Origin: CAIYUC01 sp963682005
Lineage (GTDB): Bacteria; Bacteroidota; Bacteroidia; Bacteroidales; FEN-979
Assembly (NCBI GenBank): GCA_963682005.1
Contig: OY820914.1
Location: forward strand, 1,674,001 to 1,738,000
Length of the DNA: 64,000 nucleotides
Reading direction: 5' to 3'
The translations under genes and the position numbers were made by a program. The notes below the pieces were generated by a model. It was not told the origin of the DNA. It ran no database searches and worked only from the letters and a program-made list of their open reading frames with translations. Below, in pieces: positions 55,901 through 63,999 of the stretch (position 1 is the first letter of the stretch; each line of letters opens with the position of its first letter).

Positions 55901-58398
55901 AATGTAACATTTGCCATCGCATTCACACCCGCACAAGTCCCCATAATGTCTGCACTGCTATGCATTGCAAAGGGACCATTACTTTTAAAATACCATCAAA
56001 AGACAATTACAATATTGATTTATTATCTGGCGAATTTTCAATGTTAAAGCCCCATGAGCATACTGCTCAGGTTCCGGCCGAAATCAGGGAAAAGATTGTA
56101 GAGCCAGAATTCAAGAAAAGCAATGGTAAATACAATACTCTTGTTGCAACGCCTACCCTCGAGCTTGGGGTCGATATCGGTGCACTGGATATGGTTCTTA
56201 TGCGAAATATGCCGCCCTCTCCTGCAAACTATTGGCAGCGAGCAGGTCGGGCTGGCCGTCGGCATCATCTTGCTGTCATTTACACATATTCCCGCAGAAG
56301 CAAACATGATTTGTATTACTTCAATGAACCGACCTTTATGTTGAACGGTGTTATTTCCACGCCAAAGTTCAATCTTCATAATGAAGTGATGGTTCGTAAG
56401 CACATTCATGCTGTTATTTTATCTGAGCTTTTAAGGATAATACAATCATCAGCCTTGCCAGATTCATTTGATGTAAAGGACGTATCGATAATTCAAAATA
56501 TACTTGGTAAAGCATTTCCGACTTTCATAAGACAATTCCTGTTTGATGCATCTGGAAACTATCTGTTAAAGCCTGTAAACATTGATATTTTTGATAGTTT
56601 TATCACATCTCACTCTGATCATCTTGTTAAAACGGTTAAAATTGTTTTTGAGCAGAACTGGCCTGAAGAGGACAAATCGATAATCACAAACAATCTGTTG
56701 ACTCAATATGTTGGACAATCATGTAGCTATTTGCAGGAAATCATTAATTTGTTACATTCACGCTTGCTTTGGGCCGTCCATGTCCAGGATAAGTACATAA
56801 ACTATCAGTCACAACGCTTACTCAAACCTGAGGAGGAAAAAATCCTTTATCGTTGCAAAAATTTTATTAAAGCTTTAAATCAGGAAAACAAAGACAACTA
56901 TACATTGAATGTTTTAGCAAATGAAGGTTACTTGCCCGGATATGGTTTATATGATACTGGAATAAAGGCGTTTGCAAACATGTCGTTTATTGGAGGCACT
57001 CATAAACCAGATTTTGAATTGTCGCGTCCGCCTTTCATTGCTTTAAGGGAATTTGTTCCTGGAAATCTTATATATGCAAATGGTGGTCGGTTCCGCAATG
57101 TTTTATATCATCTACAATTGGATTCAAACACAAGCACTTATAAGAATGTTCAGGTAAATGTTGAGAAGAAAATTCTGAATATCCTGTCAGATCCCTCTGG
57201 TCAAGCACAGTATTCTGATGAAAAATCTAAAACACTTTTTTCTATTCCCCTAAGTGATTCCGATGTACAATATATCTCTCGAATTAGTGATGAGGAAGTT
57301 AACAGATTTCAGTTATCTGTTGTGTTACTTGGCAAATTAGCCAAAGGTAGGCGCGGAGGGAAAGTTTTTTCAGCAGGAATGAATTCTATTTCACTTATGT
57401 ATGGACAGAAAATTAATTTATTTAATATCGGCCCAACTGAAAAGATAAATACTCAATTAGGTTTTCCTGTTTGCACTGTTTGCGGTGCAACGCGTTCGCC
57501 CTTTTCTTCAGAAGCCGAGTTTACCCATTTCAAAGAATTTCACAAAGAACGATGTGGTAGAGAACCTGAGTTCGTTGCCTTTCATGCCGAAGATAAAGTG
57601 GATGGTATTTTAATTCATGGTCTACCTGATGATACTGCTGCAATTAACCTAGGTGAGGGGATTATTATAGGTGCTTGCGCAAAACTTGAAATGGATCGCA
57701 ATGACTTGCATTCTGTAATTTACCAGGATAATGACGATACAGTAAAATTGTTCATCTATGATCCAATGCCCGGTGGGTCAGGATTACTGGATCAGATAAT
57801 TGCTCATTGGAAAAATATTATTGAAATTGCTATTCAAAACCTCAACAACTGCTCAAACAATTGCGATGATAGTTGTTATAACTGCATGCGTACCTATTTC
57901 AACGCATTTTACCATGATATTCTAAATAGAAATACCGCTGCAAAATTGTTATTAGAGTATGCAATGGATTTGACTTTTGAATACGATCTCGAACCGGAAC
58001 AGGAAATTCAGGAAAACACAGGTGAAAACAAAGGAACAAATAAGGGGGAAATAGATTTGGTTTCTATTTTGATTCAATATGGCTTTCCTACATTTGACAC
58101 ACAGCATAGAATTTCCATTGGACCTCCTTATAATTCCACCGTGCCTGATCTGTATTATGAAGACGAAGTAAAAGATATTCGGCTTACGATTTACCTTGAT
58201 GGGTTATCAAAGAAAATACATGGTAGCGAAGACCGACGCAAAGTCGATGTCCTTATCCGTCAGCAACTCGAAGCTCTTGGTTATGATGTCATAGAAATTG
58301 CCTATTCAGATCTGAGTGATCCGGAGGCATTGAAACTGAGTTTGAAGAGGATAGCAGCAAAGTTGAAGAGGAGAGATATTATGGATAAGATTAAATAA
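52987..58398 (+). CDS. DUF1998 helicase with C-terminal PD-(D/E)XK-like domain (DrmA/DrmB-like fusion)
   Basis: An 1803-aa protein. SF2 motifs: HQYRALQEIY, STGTGSGKTEAFLFP near 110, VFDEAHTYSG near 263, IGTSATIAD near 298, LGVDIGALDMVLMRN near 1060 and YWQRAGRAGRRHH near 1082. Zinc-type Cys pairs occur near 519, 595 and 973. A DUF1998 region with CSNNCDDSCYNC near 1622-1635 follows. The last ~100 residues read PDLYYEDEVKD, IYLDG, RRKVDVLIRQQLEALGYDVIEI, a Vsr/PD-(D/E)XK-like pattern. Helicase plus DUF1998 in one chain matches a DrmA-DrmB-like (or DruE-like) layout. No separate DrmC is present. Confidence 0.78.
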   Translation: MEIFNPIKFASNVNTKFLNYQLTAFPLSDPDLSDQARKLLKGGVDFQPLIKGPYVSISRSFKWGENLKDMAARGEVHPALPGLSDYPQLFMHQYRALQEIYKDRHCLISTGTGSGKTEAFLFPIFNHCLKLRDAKAPEGIVAVLVYPMNALAKDQLDRLRYMLAGSGITFGMYIGTTAAYSSGIKNVQRMQEGQGKAEYLALKTKFREQEMMQVSPVEERLTEDEISSKPPRILITNVKQLELLMTRPRDIKMFLNSPLKYMVFDEAHTYSGIAGAEVSCLIRRLRSLAGKNADEVICIGTSATIADPDLGPEAGKIFAHRFFGVDSNKISIIEEEYENEKFSIERYKPSLPSGDVIVILEKILKSIELSDQVMLKQGYAELTGQQLSMNGDMFEAIFNNLKSNEYIYALFHHLDKPLPFNESIQRILTQLSRKDRSSSENNSAELLSYLALGAIAQKENNPLLRPKLHYFVKGLEGAVIAFEKTTKLTDHHTRLFLSKQDASYFMGYDEKAYLPLFVCKTCGQHYFESFNQYLQFDGKELKGGQAEGNNIIWLPAPVSPENRVVLTDRFVSEIDDEEGNIGEKLDKNREEIYFCHYCGTLQKDKEDKCSNPKCKKVGTLVKLYIVPVDGLGKLISCLSCKAKSSAFGRSNEPIRPLRAVTVSDVHIMSQNMINAATKNNQKLIVFTDNRQDAAFQAGWMQDHARRYRFRHLIYQFLQSNDHPVSVGDLVDHLQKTLLADKSLANVLAPEVFELQKPEEYGNKFFVELNYYLRIQILRELGTSFNQKEGLECWGLMKTEYFGIGSQNPWIIDYAKTLGITVSELAEGISSLIDVFRRNRYLYDSGAPIYSKSWFEGDYEIQQGYLPLITGVTNKPIPPKGIVESAAVKTTYQVTFRAKKGQSLPENLISKWKIEDKQIKEKFLKDLWVFLTDNAKILVPVNLMGKNGKILEANVYQLNVSKIGLSAYWGSYQCNICHRIHTRTSPHNVCTAMHCKGTITFKIPSKDNYNIDLLSGEFSMLKPHEHTAQVPAEIREKIVEPEFKKSNGKYNTLVATPTLELGVDIGALDMVLMRNMPPSPANYWQRAGRAGRRHHLAVIYTYSRRSKHDLYYFNEPTFMLNGVISTPKFNLHNEVMVRKHIHAVILSELLRIIQSSALPDSFDVKDVSIIQNILGKAFPTFIRQFLFDASGNYLLKPVNIDIFDSFITSHSDHLVKTVKIVFEQNWPEEDKSIITNNLLTQYVGQSCSYLQEIINLLHSRLLWAVHVQDKYINYQSQRLLKPEEEKILYRCKNFIKALNQENKDNYTLNVLANEGYLPGYGLYDTGIKAFANMSFIGGTHKPDFELSRPPFIALREFVPGNLIYANGGRFRNVLYHLQLDSNTSTYKNVQVNVEKKILNILSDPSGQAQYSDEKSKTLFSIPLSDSDVQYISRISDEEVNRFQLSVVLLGKLAKGRRGGKVFSAGMNSISLMYGQKINLFNIGPTEKINTQLGFPVCTVCGATRSPFSSEAEFTHFKEFHKERCGREPEFVAFHAEDKVDGILIHGLPDDTAAINLGEGIIIGACAKLEMDRNDLHSVIYQDNDDTVKLFIYDPMPGGSGLLDQIIAHWKNIIEIAIQNLNNCSNNCDDSCYNCMRTYFNAFYHDILNRNTAAKLLLEYAMDLTFEYDLEPEQEIQENTGENKGTNKGEIDLVSILIQYGFPTFDTQHRISIGPPYNSTVPDLYYEDEVKDIRLTIYLDGLSKKIHGSEDRRKVDVLIRQQLEALGYDVIEIAYSDLSDPEALKLSLKRIAAKLKRRDIMDKIK

Positions 58399-58476
58399 TT
58401 TGGACATAAGGCATAGAAAGTGAATGTACTATAATGATATAATTTGAATTCTCGACATAAAAAATAAAGGTAAAAC

Positions 58477-58935
58477 TTGACTAAGTTGATAAAACGGATT
58501 AAAATACCACAATTAATTTACCAAAAGATAATTCTTGAAACAAGGGGTTTGTGTTGTATATGTCATCTAAATAATATTGACGAGATTCATCATATTAAGG
58601 CTATTTACGAGGGAGGCTTAAACAATTATGAAAATCTAATTGGACTATGCTCCAATTGCCATACTAGGATTCATAAATATAAAAGTTTTACAGAAAAAAA
58701 GCTTTTTGAAATTAAGGAATCATGGAAAAATGATTGTATAAAATATCTTACGGAAATAATAACCGCTCAACCTGATCCTATATTTATATCTAAATTTATT
58801 GCTACTGAATATATCAGAACGTTTAATAAAACAGAATATTCAAAATTTAAAACCCGGTTGAATGCATTTCTTCAAATTGGAGAAGTGTACAAAAATCTTG
58901 CAAGAGTCAATAAACATTTAATAAAAAGAATGTAA
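58477..58935 (+). CDS. HNH endonuclease-domain protein (152 aa)
   Basis: Starts at a TTG with AAAGG 6 bp upstream. The HNH core covers residues about 26-70: GLCCICHLNNIDEIHHI, then NNYENLIGLCSNCHTRIH, giving C-x2-C, H-H and C-x2-C-H-x3-H. A C-terminal helical tail ends in KHLIKRM. It follows the DISARM-like operon by 78 bp and may belong to it or be independent. The next frame overlaps it in -1 frame (see findings). Confidence 0.75.
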   Translation: MTKLIKRIKIPQLIYQKIILETRGLCCICHLNNIDEIHHIKAIYEGGLNNYENLIGLCSNCHTRIHKYKSFTEKKLFEIKESWKNDCIKYLTEIITAQPDPIFISKFIATEYIRTFNKTEYSKFKTRLNAFLQIGEVYKNLARVNKHLIKRM

Positions 58936-58982
58936 ATTTAAATGGAGATTGTTACACATATGAATCCTTAAACTTTATATCA

Positions 58983-59456
58983 TTGACTTCACAGGCATCA
59001 AGGGCGGTGCATATAAGAGGAGATGGGGAAACACCAATAAAAGATATAAAATTTACAGCTAACGTTACAATAAACAAGGAAAAAGTCAATTCAAAAATAG
59101 TTTTACTTTATGATTCACCTACAAACAAATCATTCCAAATTAATTGGTTAAAAACCTATCCTTCAGAAGCAAATATCGAAATAGAAATGGAATATTTTTG
59201 GAAAAAGACCTGGAATCTAACAAGTGATTTTTATAGTTATGATGTATTAGCATGGCTTAATGAAATAAAATATGAATTTACTTTACCTAAATCAATTAAA
59301 ATAAAAACGGTAGAATCCACGATAATAGATATATTTAACAGGGAATGGGGTTTTTATGGCGAAACTATAATAAATGATTGTAAGTTCGAATGGATCGGAA
59401 AAAATGCACCACTTTTTTCGACAATTATTTTGAAATATGAAACGGATTTTCAATAA
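58983..59456 (+). CDS. Hypothetical protein (157 aa or longer)
   Basis: 157 codons from a TTG at 58983. The frame is open back to 58914, overlapping the end of the HNH gene, so the true start is unclear and no ribosome-binding site is visible. The protein is beta-rich with NVTINKEKVNSKIVLLYDSP, then aromatic segments (EYFWKKTWNLTSDFYSYDVLAWL) and a C-terminal TIILKYETDF. No family is recognised. Confidence 0.5.
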   Translation: MTSQASRAVHIRGDGETPIKDIKFTANVTINKEKVNSKIVLLYDSPTNKSFQINWLKTYPSEANIEIEMEYFWKKTWNLTSDFYSYDVLAWLNEIKYEFTLPKSIKIKTVESTIIDIFNREWGFYGETIINDCKFEWIGKNAPLFSTIILKYETDFQ

Positions 59457-59678
59457 GCTATGAATGTAAAGATAATCACCTCTTTTACCTAAGCAACTGG
59501 TATAAATAGCATAAACACTTGCTAATATATTACTAGCAGAAAACCAAATCATTTTAGCTGATTCTTTTGTATATTTGACGATTAAGTACAGATATAAATA
59601 TCCATAAAACTGTAAGCTCCCCTGAAAATCGGCCATTTAAAATTAGAGGATTTTCTGATTTTAAATGATATTTGCCGT

Positions 59679-59945
59679 ATGAAAAAAACAAAATTTACAG
59701 AACAACAAATTATCTCGATTCTCAAACAGCAGGAAGCAGGTGTTAAATCACAAGATCTCTGCAGGGAGAATGGTATCAGCCAGGCTACATTCTTCAACTG
59801 GAAGGCGAAGTATGGTGGACTGGATGTCAAGCAGCTTAGACGGTTAAAAGAGCTCGAGGAAGAGAATTCAAGGCTAAAGAAGATGTATGCTGATCTAAGC
59901 CTGATACATCATGCTTTTAAAGATGCTGTCGAAAAAAAGTTATAA
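59679..59945 (+). CDS. IS3-family transposase OrfA
   Basis: An 88-aa HTH and leucine-zipper protein: KFTEQQIISILKQQEAG, VKSQDLCRENGISQATFFNWKAKYGG in parts, then LKELEEENSRLKKMYADLSL. Near its end the slippery heptamer A-AAA-AAG (59933-59939) allows -1 frameshifting into OrfB, as known for IS3 elements. Confidence 0.9.
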   Translation: MKKTKFTEQQIISILKQQEAGVKSQDLCRENGISQATFFNWKAKYGGLDVKQLRRLKELEEENSRLKKMYADLSLIHHAFKDAVEKKL

Positions 59946-60321
59946 CGCCTGAACGAAAGAAGGAGATCGCTAACCACATGATCATTGAACATCGGGTTAG
60001 TATTCGTCAGGCCTGTAATGAAGTGGATCTTCCAAGAAGTACTTTCCAGTATGATCCTGTCCCAAAAGATGACGATAAGATCATAGAGGAGCTTGGTAAG
60101 CTGATAGAAAAACATCCCAGCATTGGCTTTTGGATGTGTTTCTACAGGCTTCGCAGAAAAGGTTTTGTATGGAATCATAAAAGGGTTTATAGGGTTTACA
60201 CAGCAATGCATTTGAATATCAGAAGAAGGAGCAAGAAGAGATTACCGGCCAGGGTAAAACAGGCCTTATTCCAGCCCACGGAGATAAATCAGGTGTGGTC
60301 ACTGGATTTTATGGAAGACAG
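59939..60321 (+). pseudogene. IS3-family transposase OrfB, 5' part (split by IS66)
   Basis: Reading -1 from the slippery site gives VITPERKKEIANHMIIEHRVS, an HTH_21-type region, and WSLDFMED with the first catalytic Asp before the IS66 insertion. The join at 60321 to 62601 restores DFMEDSLWDGRKFRVL exactly, so the split is recent. Confidence 0.85.
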
Positions 60322-60389
60322 GTAAGCCTTCGGCCACGAGCATCTTGTGTAGTTGATCGATCCTGACCAACTTGCTGCCAAAAACTTTT

Positions 60390-60671
60390 ATGACTCTTCA
60401 TGATAAGCGTTCACAGATGATCACGATGGTTGATCTGTGGCAGCAAAGTGGTCTTAGCCAGGCAGAATTTTCCCGGGCACAGAATGTCAAACTAGCGACC
60501 TTACGTTATTGGATCCATAAGCACCGACATGGCGATACAACCGGCTCAGGGTTTATACAACTGACCGGGATAACATCACCGGGCATCAGTATTCGTTATC
60601 CCAACGGTGTTGAACTGCTTCTACCCGTTCAGGCGCCGGCCGGGTATATAAAAATGCTGATCAGCCTTTAG
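60390..60671 (+). CDS. tnpA: IS66 accessory protein TnpA
   Basis: 93 aa from the ATG at 60390; an in-frame TTG lies 18 bp upstream. HTH-like MVDLWQQSGLSQAEFSRAQNVKLATLRYWIHKH in parts, then IRYPNGVELLLP. This is the small IS66 protein needed for transposition with TnpB. It ends 5 bp before tnpB. Confidence 0.85.
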   Translation: MTLHDKRSQMITMVDLWQQSGLSQAEFSRAQNVKLATLRYWIHKHRHGDTTGSGFIQLTGITSPGISIRYPNGVELLLPVQAPAGYIKMLISL

Positions 60672-60676
60672 GTCGG

Positions 60677-61045
60677 ATGTTTTCCCTTGGCGCTGCCCGA
60701 TATTACCTGTACCGGGAACCAACCGATATCCGCAGGAGTTTTGACGGTCTGTGCGGTCTGGTCACAGAACGGTTGGGTCAGAATCCCATGAGCGGGGATG
60801 TGTTCATCTTCATCAACAAGCCACGTAACCGGATGAAATTGCTCAAATGGGAACCGGGAGGGTTCGTGCTGTTCTATAAGCGACTTGAACGAGGCACCTT
60901 TGAAATTCCCAGTACATCTTTTCAAGGGCTTTCCCATCAGATCGGCTATGGGGAACTGACCATGATGGTCACTGGTATATCAATGAAATATACAAAAAAA
61001 AGAAGGCGTTTTTTGTCACAAAATGATGTTGATAAATATCGCTGA
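60677..61045 (+). CDS. tnpB: IS66 accessory protein TnpB (Orf2)
   Basis: A 122-aa IS66 Orf2 protein: YYLYREPTDIRRSFDGLCGLV, VFIFINKPRNRMKLLKWEPGGFVLFYKRLERG in pieces. A typical family member of usual length. The C-terminal tail after LTMMVTGISM is basic. Confidence 0.9.
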   Translation: MFSLGAARYYLYREPTDIRRSFDGLCGLVTERLGQNPMSGDVFIFINKPRNRMKLLKWEPGGFVLFYKRLERGTFEIPSTSFQGLSHQIGYGELTMMVTGISMKYTKKRRRFLSQNDVDKYR

Positions 61046-61086
61046 AATAGTGATTTAGCAAGAGTTTTTCATGATAAATTTGAATC

Positions 61087-62547
61087 ATGGAAAGCACAGA
61101 AATGGTCACCATCAGTAAAGCAGATTTTGAGGCTCTCAAATCAGAAAATGCCTGGCTCAAACATCAGCTTTCCGAACTGAAACGTCTGATCTACGGAGCC
61201 AAAAGTGAGCGTTTCATTGCCGTCAATCCGGATCAGGCTACCTTGTTCGATCTCCCAGCAGAACAACCATCAGAAACGCCCACAGAAGAAATCACCTATA
61301 CACGCAACAAACCACAACAGGAGAAAAAGCAGCCACTTCGTCTGGAACTGCCTGCTCACCTGGAACGTCGGGAAGAAATAATCGAGCCGGAAAACCTTCC
61401 TGCCAATGCAAAGAAGATTGGTGAAACTGTTACCGAAATTTTGGAATATGAACCGGCCAGCGCTTATGTTCGTCGCATTGTCCGTCGCAAGTACATTGTG
61501 GAGCAGACCGATGAAGAGACCCGCATCGTCATTGCACCGTTACCTACCTTGCCAATACCCAAAGGCAATGCCGGAGCCAGCATGATCGCCCATCTTCTGG
61601 TGAGCAAATTTGTCGATCATCTTCCGTTCTACCGCCAGGTCCAGATGTTCAAACGCCAGAGGCTCGAAATCGCCGAATCGACCATTAACGGTTGGTTCAA
61701 TGGAGGGTGTGATTTGATAGAGCCGCTATACCAGGCACTGAAGTCAAGAATGTTGGCATCTGATTATCTCATGGCCGATGAAACCCCGATCCCAGTGCAG
61801 ACCAAGGACAAGCCCGGGGCCACACACAAAGGTTTTCACTGGGTCTATTACGATCCCGGCAACAAATTGGTGCTGTTCGATTACCGGAAAACCCGGGGGA
61901 AAGAAGGACCCGATGAACTGCTGAAGAACTACGCCGGGTATCTGCAAACCGATGGCTATACTGCCTACAACCACCTTGAAAACACAAACAACATCACTCT
62001 TCTGGCCTGTATGGCGCATGCCCGGCGCAAGTTCGAGCATGCACAGGAGAATAATCCCACGCTAGCCGCCCAGGCATTGAAAATGTTCCAGGCCTTGTAT
62101 GACATTGAACAGGACATCCGGGAAAAAGAACTGGGACCCGACGTCACCCAAATACTGCGTCAGGAAAAATCAAAACCTACTCTCGATCGGATGGAAGCCT
62201 GGCTTAAGGAACAGATTATTGTCGTACCCCCAAAAAGCGCTATCGGAGTGGCCATTGCATACACGCTCAATCTCTGGCCTCGGCTGACCCGGTATATCGA
62301 TGACGGACGCTTCCACATCGACAATAACCTAATCGAAAACAGCATCCGGCCGGTGGCGCTTGGACGCAAGAACTACCTCTTTGCCGGTTCCCATGAAGCC
62401 GCCCAACAAGCAGCTGTGATCTACTCCATCCTGGCTACATGCAAGCTACACCAGGTGGAACCCTTCGCCTATCTCACCAAAATCTTGTCCATCATCCCCG
62501 ACTTCCCGGCCAATCAACTGCACACACTTCTGCCAGGGCAAAAATAG
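61087..62547 (+). CDS. tnpC: IS66 transposase TnpC
   Basis: A 486-aa protein. N-terminal coiled coil and LKRLIYGAKSERF zinc-finger-associated region, then the catalytic core with LMADETPIPVQ (first Asp), YLQTDGYTAYN (second Asp) and HIDNNLIENSIRPVALGRKNYLFAGS split near 415-440 (Glu). Length and motifs are complete, so it is probably functional. Confidence 0.92.
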   Translation: MESTEMVTISKADFEALKSENAWLKHQLSELKRLIYGAKSERFIAVNPDQATLFDLPAEQPSETPTEEITYTRNKPQQEKKQPLRLELPAHLERREEIIEPENLPANAKKIGETVTEILEYEPASAYVRRIVRRKYIVEQTDEETRIVIAPLPTLPIPKGNAGASMIAHLLVSKFVDHLPFYRQVQMFKRQRLEIAESTINGWFNGGCDLIEPLYQALKSRMLASDYLMADETPIPVQTKDKPGATHKGFHWVYYDPGNKLVLFDYRKTRGKEGPDELLKNYAGYLQTDGYTAYNHLENTNNITLLACMAHARRKFEHAQENNPTLAAQALKMFQALYDIEQDIREKELGPDVTQILRQEKSKPTLDRMEAWLKEQIIVVPPKSAIGVAIAYTLNLWPRLTRYIDDGRFHIDNNLIENSIRPVALGRKNYLFAGSHEAAQQAAVIYSILATCKLHQVEPFAYLTKILSIIPDFPANQLHTLLPGQK

Positions 62548-62600
62548 CAATCATATCTCGTTGGAAAAAGATGCTCGTGGCCGAAGGGTTACGAAGACAG

Positions 62601-63027
62601 TTTATGGGATGGAAGAAAATTCCGTGTATTAAACATTATAGACGACTATAACCGGGAATTGTTGTCAGTTGAAACCGACACATCAATTCCCGCACTACGT
62701 GTTATCAGAGTATTGGAAAAAATCAAGGAGTACAGGGGTTTGCCTAAAATGATCCGTGTTGATAACGGACCTGAGCTTATCAGCCGCAAACTTGACTTCT
62801 GGTGTAAAGACAACAAAGTTGATTTAATCTTCATTCAACCAGGAAAACCAATGCAGAACGGGTTTGTTGAACGGTTTAATGGAAGTTTTCGCTCAGAAAT
62901 GTTCAGTGCATATGTTTTTAAAACAATTTCTGAAGTCCGGATGAAAGTAGAAGAATGGATGGACGATTACAATAATGAAAGGCCTCATAAAGCCTTGGGA
63001 TACAGGGCCCCAATTGATCTATTATGA
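62601..63027 (+). pseudogene. IS3-family transposase OrfB, 3' part
   Basis: Continues OrfB after the IS66 element: LWDGRKFRVLNIIDDYNREL, then MIRVDNGPELISRKL with the second Asp and MQNGFVERFNGSFR with the catalytic Glu, ending GYRAPIDLL. All DDE residues are intact, so precise loss of the IS66 element would restore the transposase. Confidence 0.88.
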
Positions 63028-63087
63028 AGCATACTTACAAAATAAAAACTCTAATTTTGAATGGCCCGGAAATAGGGGGAGCTTACA

Positions 63088-63145
63088 GCCCCATCAATCG
63101 CTCGACTACAACACCCCAGAGGTCAGGTACCGGAAGGCGGCCTGA
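63088..63145 (+). pseudogene. C-terminal remnant of another IS3-type transposase
   Basis: Directly after the IS3 right end, one frame reads PHQSLDYNTPEVRYRKAA and stops (TGA 63143-63145). This matches the RPHQSL-Y-TP tail of IS3-family integrase-core transposases and differs from the C-terminus of the adjacent OrfB. The 5' part is not found on the other side, so it was lost in a rearrangement. Confidence 0.7.
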
Positions 63146-63213
63146 GTTATGAACAAATGAACAGATGTTAACAAAGAAAAAAAGAAGCAAAAAAAGAAAG
63201 GTTTTTCGCCGAG

Positions 63214-63234
63214 GATAACTCCTTCAGAGTTATC
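63214..63234. terminator. Hairpin downstream of the MBL-fold gene
   Basis: GATAACTC/GAGTTATC arms with a 5-nt loop. It lies 64 bp beyond the stop of the minus-strand gene. There is no clear T-run, so its role as a terminator is uncertain. Confidence 0.4.
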
Positions 63235-63297
63235 TCCCGTCTCAAAACCGGTTAACAACAAAAGATTTATTATTTTTAAAGAAAAAGAAAAAACAAA

Positions 63298-63999
63298 CTA
63301 AAAACACCTGCTCTCTGCCCTAAGATCGGGGTACATTATACAAGACCTAAATGCATCTTTGTTCCCGAAATTAACAACGATCCGGTTTTTTCCGGTTTTT
63401 TTTATAACAACTTCAATCCAATCGCAGCATTTATTTGAAATATCATCTGAGACACAATTTAATGCACCAGCCGAATGGGGCGGCAAAATTAATTTTTTAT
63501 TTTGATCGCAATGGTTACCCATATTTGTACAAAATATCAAATGACCATTTGAGTTCAAATTTGTTACAAATTCCGAATGTGGATGCATCGGTCTACCGCA
63601 AGAAACAAGTACAACCCCCTTCTCATTAATTATTTGTTTCCACATGTCTTTATAGAAACTATCTTTAGACCCATGATGAGATGCCTTAACAACAGTGGCT
63701 AATGGAATTTTTTTTCGATCGATAAACTTTATCATTTGCCTCCAATTTGTTGACAGTGAATCTCCCGATAAAATAATTCCACACCCCCCGTATTTCAAAT
63801 ACAATACAAGGCTTATTTTGTTAGCATAGTCTCTTAATTTCTTAATTTCTTTTTGAGTAATATTTTTCTTCTTAAAAAAATTCACAAGTATTTTATTGTA
63901 CCTGTTTAGTGTTGAAGTTGTGGGGCCAAGAGATCTTATCTCAACATCGGAGATGCTTTCTATTTCTTGACCTTCAACTAGTGCACTACGAAAATTCGG
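63298..63999 (-). CDS. Metallo-beta-lactamase-fold (ComEC/Rec2-like) protein, N-terminus beyond window
   Basis: The frame is open to the window edge (233 codons to 63999), so the N-terminus is missing; a GTG at 63885 is not the true start. LYLKYGGCGIILSGDS and TVVKASHHGSKDS show the D and H-H-G-S metal-ligand motifs of the C-terminal half of MBL-fold ComEC-type hydrolases. The first HxHxDH motif must lie outside. The Cys-rich tail (CVSDDISNKCCDW) is unusual. MBL proteins of this type also occur in defence operons, but the partner genes are outside the window. Confidence 0.8.
   Translation of the reverse strand, partial: PNFRSALVEGQEIESISDVEIRSLGPTTSTLNRYNKILVNFFKKKNITQKEIKKLRDYANKISLVLYLKYGGCGIILSGDSLSTNWRQMIKFIDRKKIPLATVVKASHHGSKDSFYKDMWKQIINEKGVVLVSCGRPMHPHSEFVTNLNSNGHLIFCTNMGNHCDQNKKLILPPHSAGALNCVSDDISNKCCDWIEVVIKKTGKNRIVVNFGNKDAFRSCIMYPDLRAESRCF

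Larger units (their letters stand above)
60322..62592 (+). mobile_element. IS66-family insertion sequence
   Basis: 2271 bp. The 25-bp terminal inverted repeats (60322-60346 and 62568-62592) differ at one position and begin GTAAGCC/GTAACCC. An 8-bp target duplication GAAGACAG flanks it (60314-60321 and 62593-62600). It carries the standard tnpA-tnpB-tnpC set. Confidence 0.95.
59611..63087 (+). mobile_element. IS3-family (IS407-like) insertion sequence interrupted by an IS66-type element
   Basis: Ends are TGTAAGCTCCCC at the left and the matching complement GGGGGAGCTTACA at the right, with further imperfect pairing inside (GGCCATT, AAAATTAG). Removing the inner IS66 element and one 8-bp duplication leaves about 1198 bp, the usual IS3 size. 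No duplication flanks the whole element, so one side may have been rearranged. Confidence 0.85.

Noticed and set aside
59292..59636. 114-aa minus-strand frame overlapping the hypothetical gene and IS3 left end
   Set aside because: It crosses the IS boundary and is antisense to better-supported frames.
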